A stretch of 64,000 nt of DNA from RDYZ01 sp964518905 (GCA_964518905.1 CAZFJL010000016.1:1-64000), one strand, 5' to 3'; shown: positions 33,854 to 43,214, counted from the first letter of the stretch. Notes: generated from the letters alone by a model not told the origin. Program-made: numbers and translations.

Positions 33854-35851
33854 ATGAGTTTTCCTTTTCCCGACCGTCTCGATCGCAGCCTCGATCGCCT
33901 TCAACAACACCTCCTGAGCCTGCAACACGACGATGGCTACTGGTGGGCAAATCTCGAATCGAATGTGACGATGACCGCCGAGACGATTTTGCTCTACACC
34001 GTCTGGGGGATCACCGATCGGCTGCCGCTGGCGAAGGCGGAGCAGTATCTACGCAATGAGCAGCGGGATCATGGCGGTTGGGAGCTGTATTACGGGGATG
34101 GTGGCGAGCTGAGTGTGTCGATCGAGGCGTATATGGCGCTGCGTTTGTTGGGGGTGGCGATCGACGATCCCGCCTTGGAACGGGCGCGTGATTTTATCCT
34201 CGATCGGGGTGGGATCACGCGATCGCGCATCTTTACCAAGTTTCACCTGGCGCTAATCGGCTGCTATGACTGGAGCGGTCTGCCCTCGATCCCCGCCTGG
34301 GTGATGTTGCTGCCGGACGGTAACGACGTGTTCAGCATTTACGACCTGTCGAGCTGGGCGCGGGGTAGCACTGTGCCGCTGATTGTGGTGTTCGATCGCA
34401 AGCCCGTCTATGTTGTCGAGCCGATCATCACGCTAAACGAGCTATACGCCGAGGGGATCGCCAATGCTCGCTTTGAACTGCCCCGTGATCCCGACGCCGA
34501 TCCCTTCGATTTTGCCAATCTCAACACCGCGTTTACAGCGCTCGATGACGGCTTTAAGCTGGGCGAACGCTTGGGGCTGGTTCCGTTCCGCGAGGAAGGA
34601 TTACGCAAGGCCGAACAGTGGATTCTCGAACGACAGGAAGCGACGGGAGATTGGGGCGGCATTATTCCGGCGATGCTGAATTCGATGCTGGCGCTGCGGG
34701 TGTTGGGCTATGCGATCGATGATCCCGAGGTGGTGCGCGGATTCGCGGCGCTCGATCGCTTCTCGGTGCAAACGGACGAAACCTATTGGATGCAGCCCTG
34801 CATTTCGCCGGTCTGGGATACGGCTTGGATGGTGCGGGCGCTGGTGGATTTGGGGATCGATCGTGATGCGCCGGAGCTGGTCAAAGCTGGTCAGTGGTTG
34901 GTGAATCAGCAAATTCTCGACTATGGCGATTGGGCGGTGAAAAATCCCGACGCTTTGCCTGGTGGTTGGGCGTTTGAATTCGACAATCGGTTTTACCCCG
35001 ATCTCGATGATTCGGCGGTGGTGGCGATGGCGATCGACAAGGTGGATCTGCCGGATACGGCGCAAAAGCAGGCGGCGATCCGACGCGGGATCGATTGGAT
35101 GATGTCGATGCAGTGTCGCGGTGGCGGCTGGGCGGCGTTTGATCTCGACAACGATAAAGACTGGCTCAATGATTTACCCTATAGCGATCTCAAAGCCTCG
35201 ATCGATCCCCCCACGGCGGACGTCACCGCTCGCGTTCTCGAACTGGTCGGCGAACTCACCGAGTTGACCGACACGCCCGACGCCTACAGCGCCACCCTCG
35301 ATCGGGATCACGATCGCATCGACGCCGCTCTCGATTACCTACTGGGCGAACAGGAAAGCGACGGTAGCTGGTTCGGGCGCTGGGGTGTGAACTACATCTA
35401 CGGGACGAGCGGCGTGCTGTCAGCGCTGACCTACTTTGATCGATCGGCGGATATTCGTGAGGCGATCGGGCGGGGAGCGTTGTGGCTGATCGAGGTGCAA
35501 AACGAGGATGGTGGCTGGGGTGAATCCTGCGCGAGCTATACCGATCCCAGCGTCAAAGGCCAGGGTGTGAGTACCCCGTCGCAAACCGCCTGGGCGATCA
35601 TGGGTCTACTGGCAGCAGCGCCGACCCTAGCCGGACGAGAACACGCCGCGATCGATCGAGGCGTGCAATATCTGATCGAAGCCCAGCGCGAGGATGGATC
35701 GTGGTACGAGGATGAATTTACGGGGACGGGTTTTCCCTGTCATTTTTACCTGAACTATCGGTATTACCCGCTTTATTTTCCGGCGATCGCCCTGGCACGC
35801 TACCGCGCCACCTGTAAAGCGGCGGAAACGGAGACCCAAACAACCGCTTAG
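33854..35851 (+). CDS. shc: Squalene-hopene cyclase
   Basis: A 665-residue terpene cyclase that protonates squalene and folds it to hopene, giving hopanoids for membrane stiffening. The catalytic acid motif DLDDSA is at residues 383-388 (the D-x-D-D-[TS]-A of the family). QW-type repeats are present (QHDDGYWWANLE, QDDGSWFGRWG, NEDGGWGES, REDGSWYEDEFTGTGFP). It has the expected length and start (MSFPFPDRLDRSLDRLQQHL). It stands alone between two MITEs. Confidence 0.96.
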   Translation: MSFPFPDRLDRSLDRLQQHLLSLQHDDGYWWANLESNVTMTAETILLYTVWGITDRLPLAKAEQYLRNEQRDHGGWELYYGDGGELSVSIEAYMALRLLGVAIDDPALERARDFILDRGGITRSRIFTKFHLALIGCYDWSGLPSIPAWVMLLPDGNDVFSIYDLSSWARGSTVPLIVVFDRKPVYVVEPIITLNELYAEGIANARFELPRDPDADPFDFANLNTAFTALDDGFKLGERLGLVPFREEGLRKAEQWILERQEATGDWGGIIPAMLNSMLALRVLGYAIDDPEVVRGFAALDRFSVQTDETYWMQPCISPVWDTAWMVRALVDLGIDRDAPELVKAGQWLVNQQILDYGDWAVKNPDALPGGWAFEFDNRFYPDLDDSAVVAMAIDKVDLPDTAQKQAAIRRGIDWMMSMQCRGGGWAAFDLDNDKDWLNDLPYSDLKASIDPPTADVTARVLELVGELTELTDTPDAYSATLDRDHDRIDAALDYLLGEQESDGSWFGRWGVNYIYGTSGVLSALTYFDRSADIREAIGRGALWLIEVQNEDGGWGESCASYTDPSVKGQGVSTPSQTAWAIMGLLAAAPTLAGREHAAIDRGVQYLIEAQREDGSWYEDEFTGTGFPCHFYLNYRYYPLYFPAIALARYRATCKAAETETQTTA

Positions 35852-35871
35852 GGCTGGAATTGATACCGGCG

Positions 35872-36048
35872 GGGCAAACGCTACTCCCGGTTAATTCCCT
35901 CATCCCTCAAGCTGCCCCCCACCCCTGGAAAATCGGCTCCTCAACCTCGGCCATCCGTTGTATCCCGACTGGCTAGAGCGATCGCGCTGACCATTTTGGG
36001 AGAAGGGGTTGGGGGATGAGGGCATTCATTGGGAGTATGCGTTTGCCC
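35872..36048. mobile_element. 177-bp MITE-like element directly after shc
   Basis: GGGCAAACGCTACTCCC (35872-35888) matches the complement of GGGAGTATGCGTTTGCCC (36031-36048) with one extra base. The right half contains GGGAGAAGGGGTTGGGGGATGAGGG and the left half CCCTCATCCCTC, the core of the element at 4-384. The left arm begins 21 bp after the shc stop. The rest of the 35852-36220 gap holds the glgA promoter region with no other gene. Confidence 0.7.
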
Positions 36049-36220
36049 TGGCTTGTGTTTAGAAAGATTGAAAGAACGTGTCACGACTCTGATACCCTGC
36101 AATATGGGTTAAACACGCTGTCACCGCTGGTGAGCGTTATCTTAGCCGCGCGATCGCCGCGTTGCGGGCTACAGGTATGTATTCCCTGCCGTGCAGACCA
36201 CCAGTTCAGAGAAGTCCTCA

Positions 36221-37594
36221 ATGCGTATTTTATTCGTCGCGGCAGAAGCAGCCCCCCTCGCGAAGGTGGGCGGTATGGGGGACGTGGTTGGAGCACTCCC
36301 CAAGGCATTACGAAAACTCGGTCACGATGTCCGTATTTTCATGCCGTACTACGGCTTTTTACCGAACAAGGTCGATATCCCCAGCGAGCCGGTTTGGTGG
36401 GGTCACACCATGTTCCAAGATTTCGCCGTTTACGAAACGCGACTGCCGGATAGTGACGTGCCGGTGTATCTCTTCGGCCACCCGGTGTTTACGCCCAACG
36501 CGATTTACGGCGGCGATAATGAAGGCTGGCGCTTTACGCTGTTTTCCAGTGCGGCGGCGGAATTTTGTTGGAATTATTGGAAGCCAAATTTAGTCCATAG
36601 CCATGATTGGCACGCGGGCATGTTGCCGGTATGGATGCACCAGTCGCCGGATATTAGCAGCGTTTTCACGATTCATAATTTGGCCTACCAAGGCCCCTGG
36701 CGATCGCTGCTAGAGCAAATGACCTGGTGTCCGTGGTACATGGAAGGCCACAACACGCTGGCGGCGGCGGTGCAATTTGCCGATCGGGTCAACACGGTTT
36801 CGCCCACCTACGCCCAGCAGATCCAAACGAAGGAATACGGCGAACAGGTCGAAGGGCTGCTCTCGTTCACGAGCGGCAAACTGAGCGGCATCGTCAACGG
36901 TATCGACGACGAAAGCTATAACCCGGCGACGGATACGCAGATTCAGCAGACCTTCGATGCCGACAGCCTCGATAAGCGCGTCCTGAATAAAATCGCGTTG
37001 CAAAAAGAGCTGGGTCTCGAACCGAATCCCGAGGCGTTTGTGATTGGGATGGTGTCGCGCATGGTTGAGCAAAAGGGCTTTGACCTATTGCTGCAAATCC
37101 TCGATCGGTTCATGGCCTACACCGACGCGCAGTTTATTTTGCTAGGGACGGGCGATCGCTACTACGAGACGCAGATGTGGCAACTGAGCGCCCGCTATCG
37201 CAATCGGATGTCGGTGTATCTGCTCTACAACGATCGGCTCTCGCGCAAAGTCTATGCCGGGAGCGATGCCTTCCTGATGCCAAGCCGGTTTGAGCCGTGC
37301 GGTATTAGTCAAATGATGGCGATGCGTTACGGTAGCGTGCCGATCGTGCGGCGTACCGGTGGTCTGGTGGATACGGTGACCCATCATGATCCGATGAACA
37401 ATACCGGGACGGGCTTTTGTTTCGATCGCTATGAGCCGCTGGATCTGTTCTCGGCGATCGTGCGGACGTACGAAAGTTTTCGCTACAAGGACAAGTGGCG
37501 CGAGCTACAACAGCGCGGAATGCGCCAGGACTTTAGCTGGACAAAATCGGCGATGGCATACGACAAGCTGTATCGCGAAATAGTCCAGGAATAG
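36221..37594 (+). CDS. glgA: Glycogen synthase
   Basis: A 457-residue GT5 glycogen/starch synthase using ADP-glucose. The ADP-glucose loop is LAKVGGMGDVVGALP near residues 12-26, the middle part is VHSHDWHAGMLPVWM, and the C-terminal conserved motif is FLMPSRFEPCGISQMMAMRYGSVPIVRRTGGLVDTV. ATG 36221 is preferred over GTG 36191 because MRILFVAAEAAPLAKVGG is the standard start. pgm lies 2 kb downstream on the opposite strand. Several cyanobacteria have two glgA genes; which one this is cannot be told here. Confidence 0.95.
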   Translation: MRILFVAAEAAPLAKVGGMGDVVGALPKALRKLGHDVRIFMPYYGFLPNKVDIPSEPVWWGHTMFQDFAVYETRLPDSDVPVYLFGHPVFTPNAIYGGDNEGWRFTLFSSAAAEFCWNYWKPNLVHSHDWHAGMLPVWMHQSPDISSVFTIHNLAYQGPWRSLLEQMTWCPWYMEGHNTLAAAVQFADRVNTVSPTYAQQIQTKEYGEQVEGLLSFTSGKLSGIVNGIDDESYNPATDTQIQQTFDADSLDKRVLNKIALQKELGLEPNPEAFVIGMVSRMVEQKGFDLLLQILDRFMAYTDAQFILLGTGDRYYETQMWQLSARYRNRMSVYLLYNDRLSRKVYAGSDAFLMPSRFEPCGISQMMAMRYGSVPIVRRTGGLVDTVTHHDPMNNTGTGFCFDRYEPLDLFSAIVRTYESFRYKDKWRELQQRGMRQDFSWTKSAMAYDKLYREIVQE

Positions 37595-37679
37595 TTTGTC
37601 TCATTAGGCCTGTTTCACAACGGGTCTAATTTGAGCCGGTGAAAGTATGCCAACAGAATGGAGGTGTTCGCGAGTTGTG

Positions 37680-37714
37680 AGAAGTTGGACTTTTCTAAAA
37701 GGCCGATTTCTGGG
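37680..37714. repeat. AAGTC-type hairpin repeat copy
   Basis: AGAAGTTGGACTTTTCTAAA then AGGCCGATTTCT is another copy of the 14641-14673 family, with imperfect arms. It lies 85 bp after glgA. Confidence 0.6.
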
Positions 37715-37847
37715 GTGAATAGATATATTCCGTGAAAATACTTATAACATTTGTTGGTATGAGCTAAATTGAGCTGCTAGGGTAACACCATGCTGATCGC
37801 GGTTGCGATCGGTCTATCTAAATCTGTTTCGAGATGGTTTTTTAGCT

Positions 37848-38750
37848 ATGGTTTTTCAGCGACATTTAACGGCACTACTCGGCGGCGCGGCAACGGCGAT
37901 CGTCTGTGCGCTCCCCCAAAGCGCGTCGGCACTGACCGGCGCTCAGGTGAACAACGTCGCCCGCGAAGTCACGACCCTGATCGTCTCGGAATACAGCGAC
38001 GGAACCGGCCACGGTTCGGGCTTCATTTTTTCCAATAATGACGACGAATACTACGTTCTGACCAACCGCCACGTGGTCGAAGGCGCAGAGTCGATCATCA
38101 TCGGTACGCATGGCAATCAAGCCTACGCGGTGGATCTTGACGACGTGACGATTTTGCCCGGTGCGGATTTGGCGGTGTTGAAGTTCGTCAGCGAAGACGA
38201 GCATGAGGTCGCGACACTAGCACCGGGGGAAACGACGGAAGGTCAGGATGTATTTATCTCGGGCTGGCCTGCGCCGGGGAGTACGGGGCAGCTCATCCGT
38301 CAGTTTACCGACGGTCGGATCTCGGGTTTCCTCAATGATCCCGTCGATGGCTACCAGATGATTTATACCAACGTGACGCGGCGCGGTATGAGTGGTAGCG
38401 GCGTATTTGACTCGGCGGGCCGGGTGATCGGCGTTCACGGCATGGGCGATTATGCCTCACCGGAGGAAATCCAAACCGAGGAGATGACGGACGAGGAAGC
38501 GGCGAGTATTTCGCGGATGATCAAGCCGGGATTTAACTACGCGATCCCGATCGGGACGGCGATGGATCTGATGGCGGGTCAGCGGATGTATCTGAGTATG
38601 GATGTGGATACGTCGCCGTCGCCGGATCTGGCGGGGCCGTATGTGGCGAGTGAGCCGACGGAGGCAGATACGATCGACAATATCGATTCGATGCTGAATA
38701 CGTTGGAACGGGTGGGCAATATTCTGAATCGGATTGATCGCCTATTCTAG
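37848..38750 (+). CDS. Secreted trypsin-like serine protease
   Basis: A 300-residue protein with an N-terminal signal (LTALLGGAATAIVCALPQSASALT) and a chymotrypsin-fold domain. The catalytic triad is His75 (LTNRHVVEG), Asp107 (GADLAVLKF) and Ser172 (RRGMSGSGVFDSAG). No PDZ domain follows, unlike HtrA/Deg, so this is a single-domain relative. The C-terminal acidic region ends in a leucine-rich helix (TIDNIDSMLNTLERVGNIL). It presumably acts in the periplasm. The start is ATG 37848, not TTG 37803, as the signal peptide begins there. A strong terminator follows. Confidence 0.88.
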   Translation: MVFQRHLTALLGGAATAIVCALPQSASALTGAQVNNVAREVTTLIVSEYSDGTGHGSGFIFSNNDDEYYVLTNRHVVEGAESIIIGTHGNQAYAVDLDDVTILPGADLAVLKFVSEDEHEVATLAPGETTEGQDVFISGWPAPGSTGQLIRQFTDGRISGFLNDPVDGYQMIYTNVTRRGMSGSGVFDSAGRVIGVHGMGDYASPEEIQTEEMTDEEAASISRMIKPGFNYAIPIGTAMDLMAGQRMYLSMDVDTSPSPDLAGPYVASEPTEADTIDNIDSMLNTLERVGNILNRIDRLF

Positions 38751-38764
38751 GCGTTATTGCTCCA

Positions 38765-38806
38765 TTTTTCGCTAGTCAATTTTCGCTAGTCAATTTTCGT
38801 TAGCAA
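38765..38806. repeat. Three 14-bp tandem repeats before the terminator
   Basis: ATTTTCGCTAGTCA occurs three times in a row, the third with changes (ATTTTCGTTAGCAA), and runs into the terminator stem. Function unknown. Confidence 0.7.
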
Positions 38807-38841
38807 AAAGCCCCCACTTTCAATGAAAATGGGGGCTTTTT
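38805..38841. terminator. Bidirectional rho-independent terminator
   Basis: AAAAAGCCCCCA (38805-38816) pairs perfectly with TGGGGGCTTTTT (38830-38841), giving T5 on the plus strand and A5 on the other. It serves the protease gene and, on the minus strand, lies 141 bp beyond the rplI stop. Confidence 0.92.
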
Positions 38842-38889
38842 GGTGGGGTTGGTTAATCGATCAAGCGATTTTAGCAGAAACCGATCGTA

Positions 38890-38964
38890 TTAGGACGCTC
38901 TTGTTTAAGCCGAAAACCGCACTTCGACTCCGCTCAGTGCTCTCAGCTTTTTCATACGTCCTAA
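38890..38964. repeat. CACTTCGACTCCGC repeat flanked by TTAGGACG inverted repeats
   Basis: TTAGGACG at 38890-38897 pairs with CGTCCTAA at 38957-38964. In the middle, 38919-38942 repeats exactly the 24-bp unit at 21642-21665. It lies just beyond the rplI stop codon. The two hosts have different terminal repeats but the same core. Confidence 0.65.
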
Positions 38965-38982
38965 CCAAATCGTTTTTTGCTA

Positions 38983-39441
38983 TTACAACGGGGTGACGTG
39001 AACTTCGACTTCTGCCGTGACTTCGGCGTGAACTTTCACTTGCACTTTGTAGATACCGAGTTTGTTGATCTCGGGGATCGTGATGCCACGACGATCGAGG
39101 TCTTGGCCGGTGCTGGCGAGGATGGCTTCGGCCATTTCGCGATCGGTCACCGTACCGAAAATTGCATCGCCTTCACCGAGGGGCTTCGCAATCTTGAAGC
39201 GACCCACCGATTCGAGCGCTTTTTTGCGATCTTCGGCCTCTTGTTTGATTTTGGCGAGACGCTCGGCTTCTTTGGCCTTCCGACGTTCGACCTGCTTGAG
39301 GATTCCCGGCGTCGTGTTAACGCCGAGGCTTTGGGGGATCAGGAAGTTACGAGCATAACCGGGAGCAACTTCGACGACCTCGCCTTTACGACCGAGTTTA
39401 CTAACGTCTTGGTTGAGTAACAGTTGAATACGCTTTGCCAT
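38983..39441 (-). CDS. rplI: 50S ribosomal protein L9
   Basis: A 152-residue L9, the usual length. The N-terminal domain MAKRIQLLLNQDVSKLGRKGEVVEVAPGYARNFLIPQ is diagnostic; then comes the long connecting helix (QVERRKAKEAERLAKIKQEAEDRKKALE) and the C-terminal rRNA-binding domain (GEGDAIFGTVTDREMAEAI). It stabilises the L1 stalk region and reading-frame maintenance. It stands alone. Confidence 0.98.
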   Translation of the reverse strand: MAKRIQLLLNQDVSKLGRKGEVVEVAPGYARNFLIPQSLGVNTTPGILKQVERRKAKEAERLAKIKQEAEDRKKALESVGRFKIAKPLGEGDAIFGTVTDREMAEAILASTGQDLDRRGITIPEINKLGIYKVQVKVHAEVTAEVEVHVTPL

Positions 39442-39675
39442 TGTGATTTAAGTTCTTTGCTAGGGGGTTCACAGCTTCGACCGCATGTGACCGGGGTGGC
39501 GATCGCTGTGATTCACGCGTGTAGTCCCCAAGTCTGCTTTAAAGTCCGATCTTCTAGGTTAAACTACGCTGCTGATTCTTACCAGATTTTTTCTTGCGCT
39601 ACGGTCTAGCTTCATCGATCGCCTGAACAGGATGAATCGCGACCGTAACGCACCCTGCCGGGTCTGCCGCGATCC

Positions 39676-41316
39676 TTAAGTGATCACTGTCGGGGTGTCC
39701 ATGCTGGTGTACTGGCGAATGCTAGCGATTTCCTCCGCGATCGCGATCAGATCCGCCAATGCCTCCTGTGTCTCGATTCCGTGCTTGCTCGCATCCGGCT
39801 CATAACTCTCCAGATACACCCGCAGCGTCGCCCCCTGGGTTCCCGTCCCCGACAAGCGGAACACCACTCGCGACCCGTCGGTAAAGCCGATGCGAATGCC
39901 CTGCTGGTCGCTGACACTGTGATCCACCGGATCGGTGTAGCTGAAATCATCGGCGTAGGCGACTTCGTAGCCCTGGATCGTCGTACCCACCATCGAGCCG
40001 ACCGCCTCGCGCAGGTTGCCCATCAGCGTCGCCGCCGGTGCTGAAGCGACGCCTTCGTAGTCGTGGCGGCTGTAGTAGTTGCGCCCGTAGGTTTTCCAGT
40101 GGTCAGTGACGATCGCCTCCACCGACTGCTGACGCACCGCCAGGATATTCATCCAAAACAACACCGCCCAGAGACCATCCTTTTCGCGCACATGGTTCGA
40201 CCCCGTGCCAAAACTCTCCTCACCGCACAGCGTCGCCTTGCCCGCATCGAGCAGATTGCCGAAGAACTTCCAGCCCGTCGGCGTTTCGTAACAATCGATG
40301 CCCAGCTTTGCCGCCACCCGATCGACCGCCGCACTGGTGGGCATCGATCGCGCCACGCCTGCAATCCCGTCTTTATAACCCGGAACTAGGGTCGCATTCG
40401 CCGCCAACACCGCGAGGCTATCGCTCGGCGTCACGAAAAAATTCGCGCCGAGGATCATGTTGCGATCGCCATCGCCATCGGACGCCGCGCCGAAATCAGG
40501 CACATTTTCGCCGAACATCTTTTCGACCAGATCATGCGCGTACACCAGGTTCGGGTCAGGGTGACCACCGCCGAAATCCTCCAGCGGCACACCGTTTTGC
40601 ACCGTACCGGCGGGCGCTCCTAGCCGCGTTTCAAACAAATATTTCGCGTAAGGCCCCGTCACCGCGTGCATCGAATCCATACAAACGCTGAGTTTACCCG
40701 CCGCGATGTAGTCCCGAATCGCATCGAGGTCAAACAGCGATTCCATCAGCTCAGCATAGTCCGCCACCGAGTCGATCACCGCCACCGCCATCGTACCGAT
40801 CGTGGTTTCACCGATGCGTTCTAGATCAATATCGTTCGCTTCGATGATTTTGTAACCCTCGATCGTCTTGGTGCGATCGAAAATCGCCTCCGTCACCTTC
40901 TCCGGTGCGGGGCCGCCGTTGCTGGTGTTGTACTTAATGCCGAAGTCGCCATCGGGGCCGCCGGGGTTGTGGCTTGCGGAGAGGATGATGCCGCCAAAGG
41001 CGCTGTTTTTCCGAATAATGCAGGAGGCCGCCGGGGTGGAGAGGATGCCGTGCTGTCCGACGAGGACGCGCCCGATACCGTTAGCGGCGGCCATTTTGAG
41101 GATAATTTGGATGGCGTTACGGTTGTAAAACCGACCGTCACCACCGAGGACGAGGGTGTTGCCCTGGTATTCTGCCGGGTCGAGACTGTCGAAGATGGCC
41201 TGGACGAAGTTTTCGAGGTAGTTCCGTTCTTGGAACACGGTGACCCGTTTGCGGAGGCCGGAGGTTCCCGGCTTCTGATCTGCAAACGGCTGGGTTGAGA
41301 CGGTATGGATGTTCAT
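39676..41316 (-). CDS. pgm: Phosphoglucomutase (alpha-D-glucose phosphate-specific)
   Basis: A 546-residue phosphohexomutase interconverting glucose-1-P and glucose-6-P, the entry to glycogen and UDP- or ADP-glucose synthesis. Phosphoserine motif GGIILSASHNPGGPDGDFGIKYN, metal loop DGDGDRNMI (near 40475), sugar loop GEESFGTGSNHVREKDGLW and the phosphate-binding C-terminal domain (RLSGTGTQGATLRVYLE) are all present. ATG 41316 gives MNIHTVSTQPFADQKPGTSGLRK, the standard start of the family. The long in-frame extension to 41493 runs through a repeat and is rejected. Confidence 0.96.
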   Translation of the reverse strand: MNIHTVSTQPFADQKPGTSGLRKRVTVFQERNYLENFVQAIFDSLDPAEYQGNTLVLGGDGRFYNRNAIQIILKMAAANGIGRVLVGQHGILSTPAASCIIRKNSAFGGIILSASHNPGGPDGDFGIKYNTSNGGPAPEKVTEAIFDRTKTIEGYKIIEANDIDLERIGETTIGTMAVAVIDSVADYAELMESLFDLDAIRDYIAAGKLSVCMDSMHAVTGPYAKYLFETRLGAPAGTVQNGVPLEDFGGGHPDPNLVYAHDLVEKMFGENVPDFGAASDGDGDRNMILGANFFVTPSDSLAVLAANATLVPGYKDGIAGVARSMPTSAAVDRVAAKLGIDCYETPTGWKFFGNLLDAGKATLCGEESFGTGSNHVREKDGLWAVLFWMNILAVRQQSVEAIVTDHWKTYGRNYYSRHDYEGVASAPAATLMGNLREAVGSMVGTTIQGYEVAYADDFSYTDPVDHSVSDQQGIRIGFTDGSRVVFRLSGTGTQGATLRVYLESYEPDASKHGIETQEALADLIAIAEEIASIRQYTSMDTPTVIT

Positions 41317-41470
41317 CAAAAACTCTTGGGTCTGAAACCTCGTCCTTTGAGGACGGCTTTGCAAAAACTGTACAATGAAAATGGTCAATGACCCACCCGA
41401 GACATAGACGGAACAGAAAGCCAAACGTGACCATTCTGGGGGGTGGGTCTCAAGCCCCGGACTTTTAGGA

Positions 41471-41542
41471 GTAGGGTGGGCACTGCCCACCATGACGGAT
41501 GCGGATTCGCTTGTTGATCGTGGTGGGCAATGCCCACCCTAC
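41471..41542. repeat. GTAGGGTGGGCA palindromic repeat, complete copy
   Basis: Two arms, GTAGGGTGGGCACTGCCCAC at the left and GTGGGCAATGCCCACCCTAC at the right, are each self-complementary and also complementary to each other, around a loop of about 30 bp. A second copy, damaged at the right, lies at 48985-49050. Positioned between the pgm start region and the TVP38 stop. Confidence 0.85.
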
Positions 41543-41548
41543 TCAGGA

Positions 41549-42193
41549 TCAAGGTGGGGGCGATCGCCGCTGGCGATACCAAACTGCGCCAATGATCAAG
41601 CTTGCCACCAAGGTTAAGGCCAAAATTAACCCCCAAATGCTGCCGCCCTGCATCAGATCGCGCCCCGAGCTACCGATCGCGATAAACGGCAACAGCCCCA
41701 ATACTGTCCCGATCGACGTGCCGATCGTGTAGTCGCGCCAGGTGACCGCCGTTAAGCCCGCCGCGAGATTGACGAAGCCGTAGGGCAAAATCGGAAGCAG
41801 GCGAATCGCGAATAGATAAAGCAGGCCGCTGCGGCGAATATCAGCATCGATCGCCTCCCACTGACCGGCCAAGCGCGACGCGACCCAGCCGCGCCCGATC
41901 GTCCGCGCAAACCCAAACGTCAGCAGCGCCGCCCCGATCGCGCCGATGCTGCTCCAGAGCATGCCGCCCCAGAGTCCGAACAGAGCGCCACCGGCTAAAT
42001 TAAGCGGAGTTGATGGCAGTAGCAGGATCGTCCCGATCGCGTAGGCCGCCACGTAGGCGATCGGCGCCCAGATCCCCCAGGCATTCAGCCACGCTTCGAC
42101 GCGATCGGCGTCGATATCGGCGATGAGGTACAGCGCGATCGCCGTCGCGACCACGAACAGAAAAACCAGCGCGGTCAGGGTGCGTTTCGTCAT
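41549..42193 (-). CDS. TVP38/TMEM64 (DedA-like) membrane protein
   Basis: A 214-residue integral membrane protein with about five hydrophobic segments. The family core AGGALFGLWGGMLWSSIGAIGAALLTFGFARTIGRG and GLLYLFAIRLLPILPYGFVNLAAGLTAVTWRDYTIGTSIG is clear. The family (SNARE-associated/VTT domain) is linked to lipid scrambling or undecaprenyl phosphate and membrane homeostasis. Its start overlaps the stop of the GT2 gene by 4 bp (ATGA), so the two are coupled, hinting at lipid-linked sugar handling. Confidence 0.9.
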   Translation of the reverse strand: MTKRTLTALVFLFVVATAIALYLIADIDADRVEAWLNAWGIWAPIAYVAAYAIGTILLLPSTPLNLAGGALFGLWGGMLWSSIGAIGAALLTFGFARTIGRGWVASRLAGQWEAIDADIRRSGLLYLFAIRLLPILPYGFVNLAAGLTAVTWRDYTIGTSIGTVLGLLPFIAIGSSGRDLMQGGSIWGLILALTLVASLIIGAVWYRQRRSPPP

Positions 42194-43158
42194 GACAGTT
42201 CGTCCTGTTCCGGGGATGACGTCGGCGCTGACGTGCGGTAGACCTGACGCACCAAATATAAAGGCCGCTGCTTCACCTCGTCATACACCCGCCCGAGATA
42301 TTCCCCCAGCACTCCGATCGCGATCAGTTGCACACTCCCCAAAAACAACACCGCCACCATCAGCGACGCATACCCCGGCACATCCACCCCCGAGATTAAT
42401 GTCCGCACTGTCAAAAACACGGCATAGGCCAGCGACGCCAGCGAAATCGAGACCCCGACATAGCTCCACACTTTCAGAGGCAACGAGCTAAACGCCGTAA
42501 TGCCATCCAGGGCAAAATTCCAGAGTTTCCAATAATTCCAACTGGTTTCGCCCGAGAGACGCGGGGCGCGATCGAAATACACCGTCGCCTGTCGATAGCC
42601 CACCCAGGCAAACAAGCCTTTCATAAAGCGGGTGCGCTCGGGCAGTTGTTTGATCGCATCAACGACGGTGCGATCGAGCAAGCGAAAATCGCCGGTATTC
42701 GCCGGAATCGGCACGGAACTGAGGCGCGAAATCGTGCGATAAAACCCCGCCGCCGTGAACTGTTTCAGCCAGCTTTCGCCCAAACGCTGTCGCCGCGTCG
42801 CGCACACCACATCAAACCCCTCGCGCCACTTTTCCAGCAGCAACTCGATCAGCTCCGGCGGATCTTGCAGGTCAGCATCGATCGGAATCACGGCGCGGCC
42901 TTGGGTGTAATCGAGTCCGGCACTCATGGCGATTTCTTTGCCAAAATTGCGCGACAGATCAATCACGACAATTTGTGGGTAACGGTGTTGGCACGAAAAC
43001 GCCTGATTTAGCGTGTCGTCGCGGCTGCCATCGTTTACAAGCACAATTTCGTAGGTCACATCCAGCCGATCGAGCACCTGCATTAGCCGCTCACACAGCC
43101 GCTCTAGATTGGATGCTTCATTAAAAATAGGAACGACGATCGAAATATCAATGGTCAT
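42190..43158 (-). CDS. Family 2 polyprenyl-phosphate glycosyltransferase
   Basis: A 322-residue inverting GT-A enzyme of the DPM1/GtrB/ArnC type. The N terminus is ISIVVPIFNEASNLERLCERL, the nucleotide-sugar D-x-D is in IPIDADLQDPPELIELL, and the region RFMKGLFAWVGYRQATVYFDRAPRLSGETSWNYWKLW is typical of this group. Two C-terminal transmembrane helices (KVWSYVGVSISLASLAYAVFLTV and SLMVAVLFLGSVQLIAIGVLGEYLGRVYDEVKQRPLY) anchor it. It likely makes a polyprenyl-phosphate sugar for envelope glycans. Translationally coupled to TVP38. Confidence 0.92.
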   Translation of the reverse strand: MTIDISIVVPIFNEASNLERLCERLMQVLDRLDVTYEIVLVNDGSRDDTLNQAFSCQHRYPQIVVIDLSRNFGKEIAMSAGLDYTQGRAVIPIDADLQDPPELIELLLEKWREGFDVVCATRRQRLGESWLKQFTAAGFYRTISRLSSVPIPANTGDFRLLDRTVVDAIKQLPERTRFMKGLFAWVGYRQATVYFDRAPRLSGETSWNYWKLWNFALDGITAFSSLPLKVWSYVGVSISLASLAYAVFLTVRTLISGVDVPGYASLMVAVLFLGSVQLIAIGVLGEYLGRVYDEVKQRPLYLVRQVYRTSAPTSSPEQDELS

Positions 43159-43214
43159 GATTGCAGGCAGCGAATTCGGGTTTCTATACCAGGGATCTTC
43201 GCGATGGTCTCACC

